Shown here: piece by piece, positions 33,446 through 40,696 of the stretch
How the letters are laid out: the number at the start of each line of letters is the position of its first letter
Numbering within the stretch: position 1 is the stretch's first letter
IMG/VR virus record: IMGVR_UViG_3300042890_004841
Span: 1-64,000 of that record
Reading direction: 5' to 3' (one strand)
DNA: 64,000 bases
DNA from: a virus
Notes under the pieces: model-generated
The model's database searches: none
Seen by the model: only the letters and a program-made list of their open reading frames with translations
Told to the model about the DNA's origin: nothing
Position numbers and translations under genes: made by a program

Positions 33446-33577
33446 ATGAAAAATTTTCTGTTTGGTACTGTTTTCGGAATTATTGTTGCTACGGTTGGTT
33501 TTAGTGGTGTAGCTAGATTGCTAGACAATAGTGTAGAAAAAGTAAAAGAAACTGTACAGGAGCAAGCTTACAGATGA
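33446..33577 (+). CDS. Small membrane protein (43 aa)
   Basis: MKNFLFGTVFGIIVATVGFS is a single membrane helix; the tail (LLDNSVEKVKETVQEQAYR) is a helix with a heptad tendency. GAGG 7 nt upstream; the stop overlaps the next start (ATGA). I recall closely similar short proteins in other phages, unnamed. Confidence 0.7.
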   Translation: MKNFLFGTVFGIIVATVGFSGVARLLDNSVEKVKETVQEQAYR

Positions 33578-33765
33578 AAATTTTAAACTCCACATGGTTT
33601 ACCAATAAAGATGCATGTATTGGTGTTGTCAAGGTTGATGTACCGTATGAAGGTGTAAAATATTACATTGGTTTGGGGTTTGGTGAAAACAAAACGGCTG
33701 ATGAACAATATATTGCAGATTGGGGTTCATCATTTCCAAATGAAGCGGCTGAGAGGTTATTTTAA
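33574..33765 (+). CDS. Hypothetical protein (63 aa)
   Basis: MKILNSTWFTNKDACIGVVK, then YYIGLGFGENKTADEQYIADWG. AGGAGCAAGC upstream. The D-E-x-x-I-x-x-W-G-x-x-F segment recalls other phage small proteins. Overlaps the membrane protein by 4 bases. Confidence 0.65.
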   Translation: MKILNSTWFTNKDACIGVVKVDVPYEGVKYYIGLGFGENKTADEQYIADWGSSFPNEAAERLF

Positions 33766-33773
33766 TTAAACAC

Positions 33774-33802
33774 TTGACAAGTTTATCCTAATTTGCTAAA
33801 CT
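33774..33802 (+). promoter_or_regulatory. Sigma70-type promoter
   Basis: TTGACA (33774-33779), 17-nt spacer with TATCCTAATT, TAAACT (33797-33802), then CCTATAGT. Conserved-spacer class. Drives 33830-35348. Confidence 0.8.
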
Positions 33803-33829
33803 ACTCCTATAGTCAATAAGGAGATGTAA

Positions 33830-34015
33830 ATGAATATGCCAATAGGTTTTGCAAACAACACAGCAACATGGTATGAAATGAGTCCTGCTGAACGTGCAGA
33901 ATTATGTGGTATAACTGAGACAGACTATAAAAACTACTTGCATGATATGGAAGTACGTTATACAATTATTGATGCAGCACTTACACAATCCACACAGGAG
34001 TTGGAAAATGCATAA
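33830..34015 (+). CDS. Hypothetical protein (61 aa)
   Basis: MNMPIGFANNTATWYEMSPA, then a helix EVRYTIIDAALTQSTQELEN. AAGGAG 6 nt upstream. It overlaps the next gene by 8 bases. Not recognised. Confidence 0.6.
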   Translation: MNMPIGFANNTATWYEMSPAERAELCGITETDYKNYLHDMEVRYTIIDAALTQSTQELENA

Positions 34016-34322
34016 AGTAATCAAGAAAGAAAAGCTTCATAATCGTTCAATGAAGAATAAAGACCGTATCTCTTATCGTTTAGACTTTATTCATCAAGAT
34101 GGTACACGGTTTGCTTTTAGTAATATTTCAACCATTGGTGATGTGCTCAATATTCAAAATGTGGATCATCGTGATACCATCATCAATGCTCTACAAGAGA
34201 TTGCACTGTCTGACCCTACAGCGGTTGGGATAGTAACAGATGCACCACGTTGGGTTAGTCACAAGATTTACCCACATTCGTTGCATGTTCAGGTTAACCT
34301 ACTTGATTTGGAAGAAGCATGA
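34008..34322 (+). CDS. Hypothetical protein (104 aa)
   Basis: Start at MHKVIKKEKLHNRSMKNKDR with CAGGAG about 6 nt upstream. Basic N-terminus, then alternating strands and a helix (RDTIINALQEIALSDPTAVG). Ends LLDLEEA, overlapping the next ATG. No family recognised. Confidence 0.62.
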   Translation: MHKVIKKEKLHNRSMKNKDRISYRLDFIHQDGTRFAFSNISTIGDVLNIQNVDHRDTIINALQEIALSDPTAVGIVTDAPRWVSHKIYPHSLHVQVNLLDLEEA

Positions 34323-34528
34323 GTAATAGTACAGAGCAATTAGTTAGAGTAAGCTTGGGTGATTCTGATTACAGTTTGTTAGAAAGTATGGGATATTTAA
34401 ATAATTTTAAGATTCGCTCATTAACCCAAGAACAGCTAAATTATTATATGAGAAATAATGATATCAATTCGTTTGATATTATGGTAGATACAATTACAGG
34501 AAATGAAAGTGAAGATAGGTTTAATTAG
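34319..34528 (+). CDS. Hypothetical protein (69 aa)
   Basis: MSNSTEQLVRVSLGDSDYSL then NNFKIRSLTQEQLNYYMRN. Start overlaps the upstream stop by 4 bases and the end overlaps the phosphoesterase start by 26 bases. Not recognised. Confidence 0.6.
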   Translation: MSNSTEQLVRVSLGDSDYSLLESMGYLNNFKIRSLTQEQLNYYMRNNDINSFDIMVDTITGNESEDRFN

Positions 34529-35348
34529 TGATGCACATTTAGAGTTTGGTGATTTATCCTTTGATAATGATCAAAACGCAGACGTATTGATATTAGCAGG
34601 AGATATTCTTGTTGCTAAAGATTTAAAAGATTTTGCACGTGATGATGCAGTGATTCCACTACAACAATGGTCTAATCGTTATCAGCGTGTTCTAGCATAT
34701 CGTAAATTTTTAGAAGAATGCAGTGCTAAATTTAAACATGTGCTATGGGTAGCAGGTAACCATGAGTTTTATCATGGTAAATGGTTTGAAACCCTTGACA
34801 TACTCAAGCATGAAGCAGAATATTTTCCAAATATTACTTTTATGGAAAATTCTACTGTTGATATTGATGGGTATAAGTTTATTGGTGCATCCATGTGGAC
34901 TGATGCTAATAAACAAGATCCACTTACCAAAATTCACGTAGAAGCTGTATTAAATGATTACCGCATCATTAAAAATGAAAATGCGGGATATCGTAGGTTA
35001 AGTATATCTGATTCGTTACAACGTCATTTAGCAAGTATGAGGTATTTTAGTGAGCAGTGGGACAAATTTAAACATGATAAAGTAATCATGGTAACACACC
35101 ATGCTCCTACTTTTCAGTCAATTAGTCCTGATTATGTTGGTGAAACCTTAACAAATGGAGGATATGCTAGCGATTTATCCAATGAAATTTTAAACAATCC
35201 ACAAATTAAATTGTGGGTGCATGGACATGTTCATGCTAAGAATGATTACATAGTGGGAAATTGCCGTGTAGTTTCAAACCCACGTGGCTATATTGGTCAC
35301 GAGGTAATTGCTGAGCAATGGCAACTTCAGTATTACGAAGTTATCTAA
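34503..35348 (+). CDS. Calcineurin-like metallophosphoesterase
   Basis: 281 residues with all five blocks: D10-A-H12 (ISDAHLE), G33-D34 (AGDI), GNHE (AGNHEFY), MVTHHAP and GHVH (HGHVHAKND), then a strand VVSNPRGY. Two metals should be bound. The substrate is not given by the family; related phage enzymes act on nucleotides or 3' phosphates. It is the intact form of the altered protein encoded at 23244-23939. AGGAA 5 nt before the ATG. Confidence 0.85.
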   Translation: MKVKIGLISDAHLEFGDLSFDNDQNADVLILAGDILVAKDLKDFARDDAVIPLQQWSNRYQRVLAYRKFLEECSAKFKHVLWVAGNHEFYHGKWFETLDILKHEAEYFPNITFMENSTVDIDGYKFIGASMWTDANKQDPLTKIHVEAVLNDYRIIKNENAGYRRLSISDSLQRHLASMRYFSEQWDKFKHDKVIMVTHHAPTFQSISPDYVGETLTNGGYASDLSNEILNNPQIKLWVHGHVHAKNDYIVGNCRVVSNPRGYIGHEVIAEQWQLQYYEVI

Positions 35349-35353
35349 ATTGC

Positions 35354-35382
35354 TTGACAACTAGGCCGAAAGCAGTTATTAT
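35354..35382 (+). promoter_or_regulatory. Sigma70-type promoter
   Basis: TTGACA (35354-35359), 17-nt spacer, TATTAT (35377-35382). Drives the HTH gene at 35428. Confidence 0.78.
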
Positions 35383-35427
35383 ACACACACGTTGACAAAC
35401 AACGATTTTTTAAAAGGAAATTTAAAT

Positions 35428-35652
35428 ATGAAAACTACAGTTAAAGCTTCAAAACCCGTTCTTTCTAAAACCGCTCGCTTGGGTGAGCAGCTTCGTGCAG
35501 GTAAGACCTTTACCGCAGCACAAATCAAGCAACGTTTTGGATTGGCAAATCCACGTGCTAGCGTCAGCGATGTTCGTCGTGGTGGTCTTAAAGTCTACGC
35601 AATTCAGCGTAGCGGACGTGCTACTGTTTACTCAACTAAAGCACCTGTCTAA
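35428..35652 (+). CDS. Small winged/HTH-like DNA-binding protein (74 aa)
   Basis: A basic N-terminus, then RLGEQLRAGKTFTAAQIKQR and FGLANPRASVSDVRRGGL, which fits two helices of an HTH with a following wing (YAIQRSGRATVY). Start chosen at MKTTVK with AAAGGAAAT upstream. Codons are GC-rich compared with neighbours, as in highly expressed genes. Isolated between a promoter and two terminators, so it is a one-gene unit, possibly a regulator of phage transcription. Confidence 0.72.
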   Translation: MKTTVKASKPVLSKTARLGEQLRAGKTFTAAQIKQRFGLANPRASVSDVRRGGLKVYAIQRSGRATVYSTKAPV

Positions 35653-35658
35653 TTAAAT

Positions 35659-35687
35659 GAGGGTGCAACGCCCTCTTATCTCCTTTT
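35659..35687 (+). terminator. Intrinsic terminator
   Basis: GAGGGTG (35659-35665) pairs with CGCCCTC (35669-35675) around a CAA loop, then TTATCTCCTTTT. Ends the HTH-protein transcript. Confidence 0.7.
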
Positions 35688-35699
35688 GATTATAGTTTT

Positions 35700-35734
35700 G
35701 AACGGATCTATTAAAAAATCCGTTCTTTTCTTTT
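35700..35734 (+). terminator. Intrinsic terminator, second in tandem
   Basis: GAACGGAT (35700-35707) pairs exactly with ATCCGTTC (35718-35725), loop of 10, followed by TTTTCTTTT. Backs up the terminator 40 bases upstream. Confidence 0.8.
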
Positions 35735-35746
35735 ATAAATACCAAC

Positions 35747-36130
35747 ATGAACGACATAAACCTTATCATACTAACAGTATCTTACGCAGTCTGTTTTTTT
35801 ATGGGTGCAATTTTTGGTGTACGCATATTACAAAAACGTGTAACAGAAATATTGAAAAAAGATCAAAAATCAAGTGTGCAAGACGTAGAACCATCAGAAA
35901 AAATTACACGTGTTAGCATGCCAGCCTGTATGATGCGTGTTGAACATGTAGATGGACTTATGTTATTCTATAATTGCGAAGATGATAAATTCGTTTGCCA
36001 AGGTTCTACGCTTGATGAATCTGCCAAAAATTTTTGTACGAACACTAAAAATGAGTTGGTTGGCATGACTGTTATAAATGGTAAAAAATTTGTATTCCAT
36101 GATTTTGAATGTTTACCCGTAATAGAGTAA
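35747..36130 (+). CDS. Membrane-anchored protein (127 aa)
   Basis: One membrane helix at about 4-26 (INLIILTVSYAVCFFMGAIFG), a basic linker, then a beta-rich soluble domain (about 60-127) with several Cys: PACMMRVEHV, YNCEDDKFVCQG and NFCTN. Could be periplasmic or cytoplasmic depending on topology. The ATG follows the second terminator closely with no strong ribosome site. Not recognised. Confidence 0.65.
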   Translation: MNDINLIILTVSYAVCFFMGAIFGVRILQKRVTEILKKDQKSSVQDVEPSEKITRVSMPACMMRVEHVDGLMLFYNCEDDKFVCQGSTLDESAKNFCTNTKNELVGMTVINGKKFVFHDFECLPVIE

Positions 36131-36133
36131 ATT

Positions 36134-36664
36134 ATGAAAGTTAAAATATCAAAATACCTTAAAGCAGGTAGAAAAATTGCGGTGCATATTGAGAATTGTG
36201 ATATATGGAGTTTAGACACTACCTTAGCGTATATCATTTATCCTGCTTTGTTAGAATTACGCATGGTTAAACATGGTGTTCCTGCTGACTTTGCTCAGGT
36301 TGGTGGTGAAGATTGGCATGATCAAGGCTGCTTTGATTTTTACAAAGAAACACACGATTGGGCATTCAATGAAAAGATTAAAGAATGGGACGTAATTCTC
36401 GATAAAATGATATGGTCATTTGGGCAATTAATATGGGATAATGAAGAATCCTTCCATTATGGTAAAGTACCTAGGTTTAAATTTGTTAAAACAGGTCAAA
36501 CCATGTTAAATCCTATAACCAATCAAGTTGAACAATTAAGTCAGATGGTTGATCCTGATCCTACTAGTCATTATTTTGACGCAGCAGGATACACATTATA
36601 TCAAGATCGTATCCAAGAAGGATTAGATTTGTTTGCAAAATATTATCGTTCACTATGGGATTAA
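36134..36664 (+). CDS. Conserved T4-like phage protein (176 aa)
   Basis: MKVKISKYLKAGRKIAVHIE, then DIWSLDTTLAYIIYPALLEL, H-G-V-P-A and WDVILDKMIWSFGQL. The order of D-x-W-S-h-D-x-T-L-A-x-I-I-x-P and W-x-x-h-L-D-x-M-I-W-x-F is one I recall from many T4-like phage genomes, unnamed. Helical. It sits 3 bases after the previous stop and directly before dCMP deaminase. Confidence 0.72.
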   Translation: MKVKISKYLKAGRKIAVHIENCDIWSLDTTLAYIIYPALLELRMVKHGVPADFAQVGGEDWHDQGCFDFYKETHDWAFNEKIKEWDVILDKMIWSFGQLIWDNEESFHYGKVPRFKFVKTGQTMLNPITNQVEQLSQMVDPDPTSHYFDAAGYTLYQDRIQEGLDLFAKYYRSLWD

Positions 36665-36665
36665 C

Positions 36666-37169
36666 GTGAAAGAAAAATTTATAAAACTTTATGCAGATAT
36701 TGCTAAACGAGTATCGGAATTAAGTTATGCTGTACGGTTGAAAGTTGGTGCGATTATTGTTAAAGATGATCGTATCATCAGTATTGGTTATAATGGTATG
36801 CCTAGTGGATGGGACAATGGCTGTGAATATACTGAATTTATGCCTATCAACGACCCTACAGCAAAATTTCAAGACTATCCTTTTACAGGTAATTTTTGGA
36901 TTAATGGTCACAGCGTAGAAAGAAGATACAGACTAAAAACCAAACCTGAAGTATTGCATGCTGAATCAAATGCTTTGGCAAAATTAGCTAAGTCTAACGA
37001 GAGTGGGGATGGTGCTGATTTGTTTATTACACACAGTCCTTGTATCGATTGCGCTAAACTAATTTACCAATCAGGTATTCGTCGTGTGTATTTTGGTACA
37101 CACTATAGGGACGATGCAGGGATAAAATTTCTTGAAAAAAGTGGAGTAGAAGTTATTTCACATGGATAA
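36666..37169 (+). CDS. Deoxycytidylate (dCMP) deaminase
   Basis: 168 residues from a GTG. Zinc site: H98-A-E100 (LHAESNA) with C126 and C129 (SPCIDC). Substrate region like T4 gp cd, including YNGMPSGWDNGCE. It turns dCMP to dUMP and feeds dTTP synthesis for phage DNA. A GGGA lies about 6 nt before the GTG; no better ATG is nearby. Its end overlaps the first gene of the LRW array. Confidence 0.9.
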   Translation: MKEKFIKLYADIAKRVSELSYAVRLKVGAIIVKDDRIISIGYNGMPSGWDNGCEYTEFMPINDPTAKFQDYPFTGNFWINGHSVERRYRLKTKPEVLHAESNALAKLAKSNESGDGADLFITHSPCIDCAKLIYQSGIRRVYFGTHYRDDAGIKFLEKSGVEVISHG

Positions 37170-37353
37170 TCATACCTTAACAGTTACCATACCATTTGGT
37201 AAGTTAGGAGATATTTTTGATTGGTGTCAACATAATTGCACAGGCGAATGGCATTTCGCTAATTTAGAAGTAGGTGGACAAGATGCAGGACATTATGTTG
37301 TAAGTTTTAGTAATGAAAATGATTGTAATTTTTTCGCAATGAGATGGATGTAG
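37162..37353 (+). CDS. LRW-array gene 1 (63 aa)
   Basis: First gene of the tandem LRW family. Layout: strand TLTVTIPF, helix KLGDIFDWCQHNCTGEW, strand HYVVSFSNEN, final helix NDCNFFAMRWM. The W-C in the first helix and the F-x-N/E-x-x-D-x-x-x-F-x-x-R-W ending are the family signature. Function unknown. Its ATG lies inside the dCMP deaminase stop region, and its end overlaps the next gene by 10 bases. Confidence 0.72.
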   Translation: MDNHTLTVTIPFGKLGDIFDWCQHNCTGEWHFANLEVGGQDAGHYVVSFSNENDCNFFAMRWM

Positions 37354-37568
37354 GTCAACGTTTTTTAATTTTTTCAGGGGTGCCTAATATTTCTACTCAT
37401 GAACACTGTTGTTTTATCATAGATTTTACATGGTGGGTAGAAAATGATGCAGAAATTACAAGTTGGTTATTAAAAAATATTGGGGTAAATAATTTTAAAT
37501 TAGATGGTATTGTTCTACAATTTACCACAGCAGAACTACAATCATTTTTTTTGCTTACTTGGAGTTAA
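37344..37568 (+). CDS. LRW-array gene 2 (74 aa)
   Basis: Starts in the overlap with gene 1. Strand RFLIFSG, insertion, strand CCFIIDFTWW, helix ITSWLLKNIG, strand IVLQFTTAE, end SFFLLTWS. The DNA for its ending supplies a TGGAG site 6 nt before the next ATG. Family signature retained but Leu-Thr replaces Leu-Arg. Confidence 0.68.
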   Translation: MDVGQRFLIFSGVPNISTHEHCCFIIDFTWWVENDAEITSWLLKNIGVNNFKLDGIVLQFTTAELQSFFLLTWS

Positions 37569-37570
37569 TT

Positions 37571-37789
37571 ATGATTATTATTGTTGATTCTTTTGATTGC
37601 CAACAAGCAATGAACGATTTAGGTATTGACCAAGATAGCAATGAATTTGTACCTGCTTTTGAAAAAAGACATGATTGTTTTGTACACCATTACGTGTTAT
37701 CTTGCGGAATTAAACAATTTAATTGTATTGCGTATATCGAGTTTCATAATGAAGCAAGTTATAACTTATTTGCGTTGAAATACATGTAG
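37571..37789 (+). CDS. LRW-array gene 3 (72 aa)
   Basis: ATG at 37571, with GGAG of the upstream TWS-stop codons as its site. MIIIVDSFDCQQAMNDLG, then a strand pair and end NLFALKYM. A divergent family member. Followed by a promoter, so genes 1-3 form a first sub-operon behind dCMP deaminase. Confidence 0.65.
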   Translation: MIIIVDSFDCQQAMNDLGIDQDSNEFVPAFEKRHDCFVHHYVLSCGIKQFNCIAYIEFHNEASYNLFALKYM

Positions 37790-37797
37790 CGAAATAC

Positions 37798-37826
37798 TTG
37801 ACAACAATTTTTTAATATTTTATAAT
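37798..37826 (+). promoter_or_regulatory. Sigma70-type promoter at head of main LRW array
   Basis: TTGACA (37798-37803), 17-nt A/T spacer, TATAAT (37821-37826). The last promoter I can find before 45.5 kb, so it may drive a transcript of over 7 kb. Confidence 0.82.
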
Positions 37827-37838
37827 AGGAATGAATAA

Positions 37839-37988
37839 ATGTACAAATATCAACTTTGGGTACGACTTAACGACTATCAAACCGCTAACACCATCATTTG
37901 GGCAAATAATGACTATGAAGCTAAAATGCTTGGTGAGGCACAATATGGAGTAGGTAATGTCCTCAACTACACAAGAATTGATGATTGA
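37839..37988 (+). CDS. Conserved small phage protein (49 aa)
   Basis: MYKYQLWVRLNDYQTANTII, then WANNDYEAKMLGEAQYG and an end NVLNYTRIDD. I recall this exact type of short protein in other phages. AGG lies upstream of the ATG. Its last 32 bases overlap the next gene in another frame. It is not an LRW-family member but leads the operon. Confidence 0.72.
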   Translation: MYKYQLWVRLNDYQTANTIIWANNDYEAKMLGEAQYGVGNVLNYTRIDD

Positions 37989-38181
37989 AACGAAAGAGGT
38001 TGATAAAGAAGGTTGCTACGATTGGGTAGAAACTTATGCATTATTGCCTAAATTTACTATTTCAGGTAAAATGCTATGGTTCAAGAAATGCTACAAACGT
38101 AGAGTGCGTATTATTTGGAAACAACCATATGATGTTGATTACGTAATGGAGTATGCTACTGCCTTAGATTTATTGAAGTAA
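37957..38181 (+). CDS. Hypothetical protein (74 aa)
   Basis: MSSTTQELMIETKEVDKEGC, then strands FTISGKMLWFKKCYKRRVRII. GGAG 6 nt before the ATG, inside the coding sequence of the 49-residue protein. It has no LRW ending. Not recognised. Confidence 0.62.
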   Translation: MSSTTQELMIETKEVDKEGCYDWVETYALLPKFTISGKMLWFKKCYKRRVRIIWKQPYDVDYVMEYATALDLLK

Positions 38182-38183
38182 CC

Positions 38184-38411
38184 ATGAATGTTAAGCGATA
38201 TAGTGCGCATACATGGGGATGGGATACTAATTGTAATGGGTGGTATCTAGCATATGTCAATAGTGGTAATTATGAAGAAGTCCTTGATTGGTTATACGAT
38301 AATGTAGAAGGGTGTGAAAAACATTGTCGTTGGCGTTTTTTCCATGCGCATACTGAGGTGAAATTTAGACATGAACGTGATTTTGTATGGTTTAATTTAG
38401 TGTGGCGATAA
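38184..38411 (+). CDS. LRW-array gene 4 (75 aa)
   Basis: Strand WYLAYVN, helix YEEVLDWLYDNVEGCEKH, strand EVKFRHER, end DFVWFNLVWR. Clear family layout. Starts 2 bases after the upstream stop; its stop shares a base with the next start (ATAATG). Confidence 0.7.
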   Translation: MNVKRYSAHTWGWDTNCNGWYLAYVNSGNYEEVLDWLYDNVEGCEKHCRWRFFHAHTEVKFRHERDFVWFNLVWR

Positions 38412-38638
38412 TGGCATATTTTGTTCAAAATAATGAATTGAAACATGTTTTATATAATTTGTGGGAAGGTTCAGGACAAAAATTTGTACCAAAATTGGGT
38501 ATTGATTCTAAGATTCAAGCTTGTGATTGGTTTTATGATAATTATGGTATCCGCCTTGTTTATAATGGACATGCGTTAAAAGGTTGGATTTTTAAAAGTG
38601 AAGAACATTATACTTGGTTTATGTTAAATTATTCTTAA
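38411..38638 (+). CDS. LRW-array gene 5 (75 aa)
   Basis: ATG at 38411 overlaps the upstream TAA (TAATG). The family helix is KIQACDWFYDNYG, followed by strands and the end EEHYTWFMLNYS. The final RW is replaced by NY, so it is a diverged member. Confidence 0.66.
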   Translation: MAYFVQNNELKHVLYNLWEGSGQKFVPKLGIDSKIQACDWFYDNYGIRLVYNGHALKGWIFKSEEHYTWFMLNYS

Positions 38639-38639
38639 T

Positions 38640-38927
38640 ATGCTATTAACTAGAACAGAATTTATAAAATATGCTAATAAACATTGGCCTAATATAGGTA
38701 CGGATAATACTAGCCCATTATGGATACCTGAAGTAAGTTTAGGTGATCAATGTCAATATTTTTTGTTTATTCCTGTGATGCAACGATGGAACAAAAGTGA
38801 TTTTTGGGAATGGTCAGATAAATTATTGATTGGGAAAACACGATGTTTCATGCGTGGTAATGATGGTGAAATATGGGGATTTACCAATGAAGATGATATT
38901 AATATGTTTTTGCTGAGGTGGTCATGA
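38640..38927 (+). CDS. LRW-array gene 6 (95 aa)
   Basis: Longer N-terminal part with SPLWIPEVSLGDQCQYFLFI, then helix KSDFWEWSDKLLIG, strand EIWGFTNED, end INMFLLRWS. Its last codons are CTGAGGTGGTCATGA (38913-38927), which hold the site and start of the next gene. The first of the perfect junctions. Confidence 0.7.
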   Translation: MLLTRTEFIKYANKHWPNIGTDNTSPLWIPEVSLGDQCQYFLFIPVMQRWNKSDFWEWSDKLLIGKTRCFMRGNDGEIWGFTNEDDINMFLLRWS

Positions 38928-39190
38928 AAGATTGTATCCAAGATTTTATTGCAGCTTGGAAGCATTATGATGGGCTTTCTGCTCCAACTATTACAAGTTG
39001 GAGCAATAGGTTAGCTGAGGGTGGCTATTATAGTGTTACATTGACAGGTCAAAGTCTTTTAGTTGATTGGCAGGATGTTCATCGATGGTGTGAGCATGAG
39101 TTTGGCGAAAGACACTATACTTGGACTGGTAACGTATTTTGGTTCGAAAATGAATGTGATGCTAATTGGTTTGCCCTGAGGTGGTCATGA
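38924..39190 (+). CDS. LRW-array gene 7 (88 aa)
   Basis: ATG at 38924 is inside the upstream TGA (ATGA) with GAGGTGG 3 nt before it. Helix VHRWCEHEFGERH, strand NVFWFENE, end CDANWFALRWS. One of the best examples of the family. Ends with a perfect junction (39176-39190). Confidence 0.75.
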   Translation: MKDCIQDFIAAWKHYDGLSAPTITSWSNRLAEGGYYSVTLTGQSLLVDWQDVHRWCEHEFGERHYTWTGNVFWFENECDANWFALRWS

Positions 39191-39396
39191 GTAAAAGAGA
39201 TTGGTGTAATATTCCAGTAAAGGTTCCATATCGTAGCACAGGTCAATGGCGTGATCTGCGTATATGGCTGATGGAAAATGTCAACGACATGGACTATGAT
39301 GCTGCTGGTGTAGATTTACAGGATTATGATAATAGAGTATTTTATTTTGCCAGATCAAAGGATGCCATGTGGTTTGCCTTGAGGTGGAGTTCATGA
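39187..39396 (+). CDS. LRW-array gene 8 (69 aa)
   Basis: MSKRDWCNIPVKVPY, helix DLRIWLMENVND, strand RVFYFARS, end KDAMWFALRWSS. The ending has an extra Ser; GAGGTGG lies 6 nt before the next ATG (AGTTCATGA). Confidence 0.73.
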   Translation: MSKRDWCNIPVKVPYRSTGQWRDLRIWLMENVNDMDYDAAGVDLQDYDNRVFYFARSKDAMWFALRWSS

Positions 39397-39818
39397 TAAA
39401 ATGGTTTAAACAACAGTATAAAGCGTGGAAAGATCGACGTTTCCTAAAACGTCACGGTTGTAGAGATTGGGAAGAATACCACTATTGTTACGATCCAGAC
39501 CGAAACATTCGTTGTACTAGGGTAAAAGACTACTATCATGGTTATCCTTATTGGCATGTGTTTGAAAGATCTAATCACTATTGTTATAAGTTACTCTATG
39601 ATTACGGTCCGGGCGGACATCGTTGCGGCTATCACGATATAATCGATTGGTGCGAGGAAAATGCCAAAGGTAAACACAGAACAGATTTCTTGCGTGTGAT
39701 AAAATATCCTAGCACAGGTAACGAATGGGAAATAAACGAATTTGTCGGAGGTGATCATATCTTTGTGGCGTTCAAAGAAGAACGAGATTATTTAATGTTT
39801 GTGTTGAGGTGGTCATGA
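39393..39818 (+). CDS. LRW-array gene 9, long form with extra N-terminal domain (141 aa)
   Basis: The N-terminal half (MIKWFKQQYKAWKDRRFLKR, then WEEYHYCYDPD and VKDYYHGYPYWHVFE) is a distinct Tyr/Trp-rich domain. The C-terminal half is a full family unit: helix YHDIIDWCEENAKGK, strand HIFVAFKEE, end RDYLMFVLRWS. This long architecture resembles conserved proteins in T4-like aquatic phages and could be the ancestral form from which shorter units arose. Ends with a perfect junction (39804-39818). Confidence 0.73.
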   Translation: MIKWFKQQYKAWKDRRFLKRHGCRDWEEYHYCYDPDRNIRCTRVKDYYHGYPYWHVFERSNHYCYKLLYDYGPGGHRCGYHDIIDWCEENAKGKHRTDFLRVIKYPSTGNEWEINEFVGGDHIFVAFKEERDYLMFVLRWS

Positions 39819-40072
39819 CATATGATCTTGTGATCAGTCAAGAAGGGCCAGACGCTCATCCTTTATACAGTGCCGTTAAGCACAGCATTGAATGGATAGG
39901 AAAAAAGCATCAAGTCAATAGTCCTATGGATTTGAAATATTTGACTGAAGAAGAATTTGATATTAGAATTGAAGCAGTGGGATATCTAACTAATACATCA
40001 GGTAATTATAGATATAGGGTAAGTTTCCGTGATGAACGACATTATACTTGGTTTATATTGAGGTGGTCATGA
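39815..40072 (+). CDS. LRW-array gene 10 (85 aa)
   Basis: MTYDLVISQEGPDAHPLY, helix VKHSIEWIGKKHQ, strands, end RHYTWFILRWS. Start in the junction ATGA. Its own last 15 bases are TTGAGGTGGTCATGA. Confidence 0.72.
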   Translation: MTYDLVISQEGPDAHPLYSAVKHSIEWIGKKHQVNSPMDLKYLTEEEFDIRIEAVGYLTNTSGNYRYRVSFRDERHYTWFILRWS

Positions 40073-40296
40073 TTGGTTTTTATTTAGAAAATTTTCTAAT
40101 AAATTGTCCCATATATTGGCAAAACTTTGTAAAGGCCAATCAGGATAATCCTGATCATGATACAGCATTAAGAATACTTAATAGAAAACTTAAGCCTTTT
40201 AAAGCAAGATATGTTCCCGCAAACTTTTGTGACCCCGATAAAGTTGTATTTGAAGATGAGCATAGCTTAAATTGGTTTATATTGAGGTGGTCATAA
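40069..40296 (+). CDS. LRW-array gene 11 (75 aa)
   Basis: MIGFYLENFLINCPIYW, helix DTALRILNRKLKPF, strand KVVFEDEH, end SLNWFILRWS. The junction to the next gene is a variant: TTGAGGTGGTCATAATG, so the stop is TAA and the next ATG overlaps it by one base. Confidence 0.72.
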   Translation: MIGFYLENFLINCPIYWQNFVKANQDNPDHDTALRILNRKLKPFKARYVPANFCDPDKVVFEDEHSLNWFILRWS

Positions 40297-40487
40297 TGGG
40301 GATGGGGTATCCTGTAACTGTTGCATGTAGTAATATCATGGAAGTATCTGAACGACTAGAATGGGCAGAAAAACATGGTATAAAACTACTGAATCGCACT
40401 TGGGTAGTTATCAATGAACGACAACATGTATCATTCTTTTTTGAAAAAGAAAAGGATGCTACAATTTTTGCACTGAGGTGGTCATGA
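40296..40487 (+). CDS. LRW-array gene 12 (63 aa)
   Basis: MGMGYPVTVACSN, helix VSERLEWAEKHGI, strand VSFFFEKE, end KDATIFALRWS. ATG 40302 (MGYPV) is an alternative start. Perfect junction at the end (40473-40487). Confidence 0.72.
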   Translation: MGMGYPVTVACSNIMEVSERLEWAEKHGIKLLNRTWVVINERQHVSFFFEKEKDATIFALRWS

Positions 40488-40696
40488 CCAAATTGCCCGA
40501 CTACCCTTATCTTCAAAATATCGTATCTTATTATCGTAAGATGACCGATAACTCGAATGGACCTTTATATCATGATGATTACATTACCTATCTAAAATCA
40601 TTTGGATTTCGAGTTCCAATAGAATTTGGTACTCTTGAATTTCCTGATGATTTTTCAGAAAAGGATTTAATGATGTTCATATTGAGGTGGTCATGA
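40484..40696 (+). CDS. LRW-array gene 13 (70 aa)
   Basis: MTKLPDYPYLQNIVSYYRK, helix YHDDYITYLKSFG, strand LEFPDDFS, end EKDLMMFILRWS. Its last 15 bases are TTGAGGTGGTCATGA (40682-40696), but the ATG there opens only a 6-codon frame before gene 14. Confidence 0.7.
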   Translation: MTKLPDYPYLQNIVSYYRKMTDNSNGPLYHDDYITYLKSFGFRVPIEFGTLEFPDDFSEKDLMMFILRWS

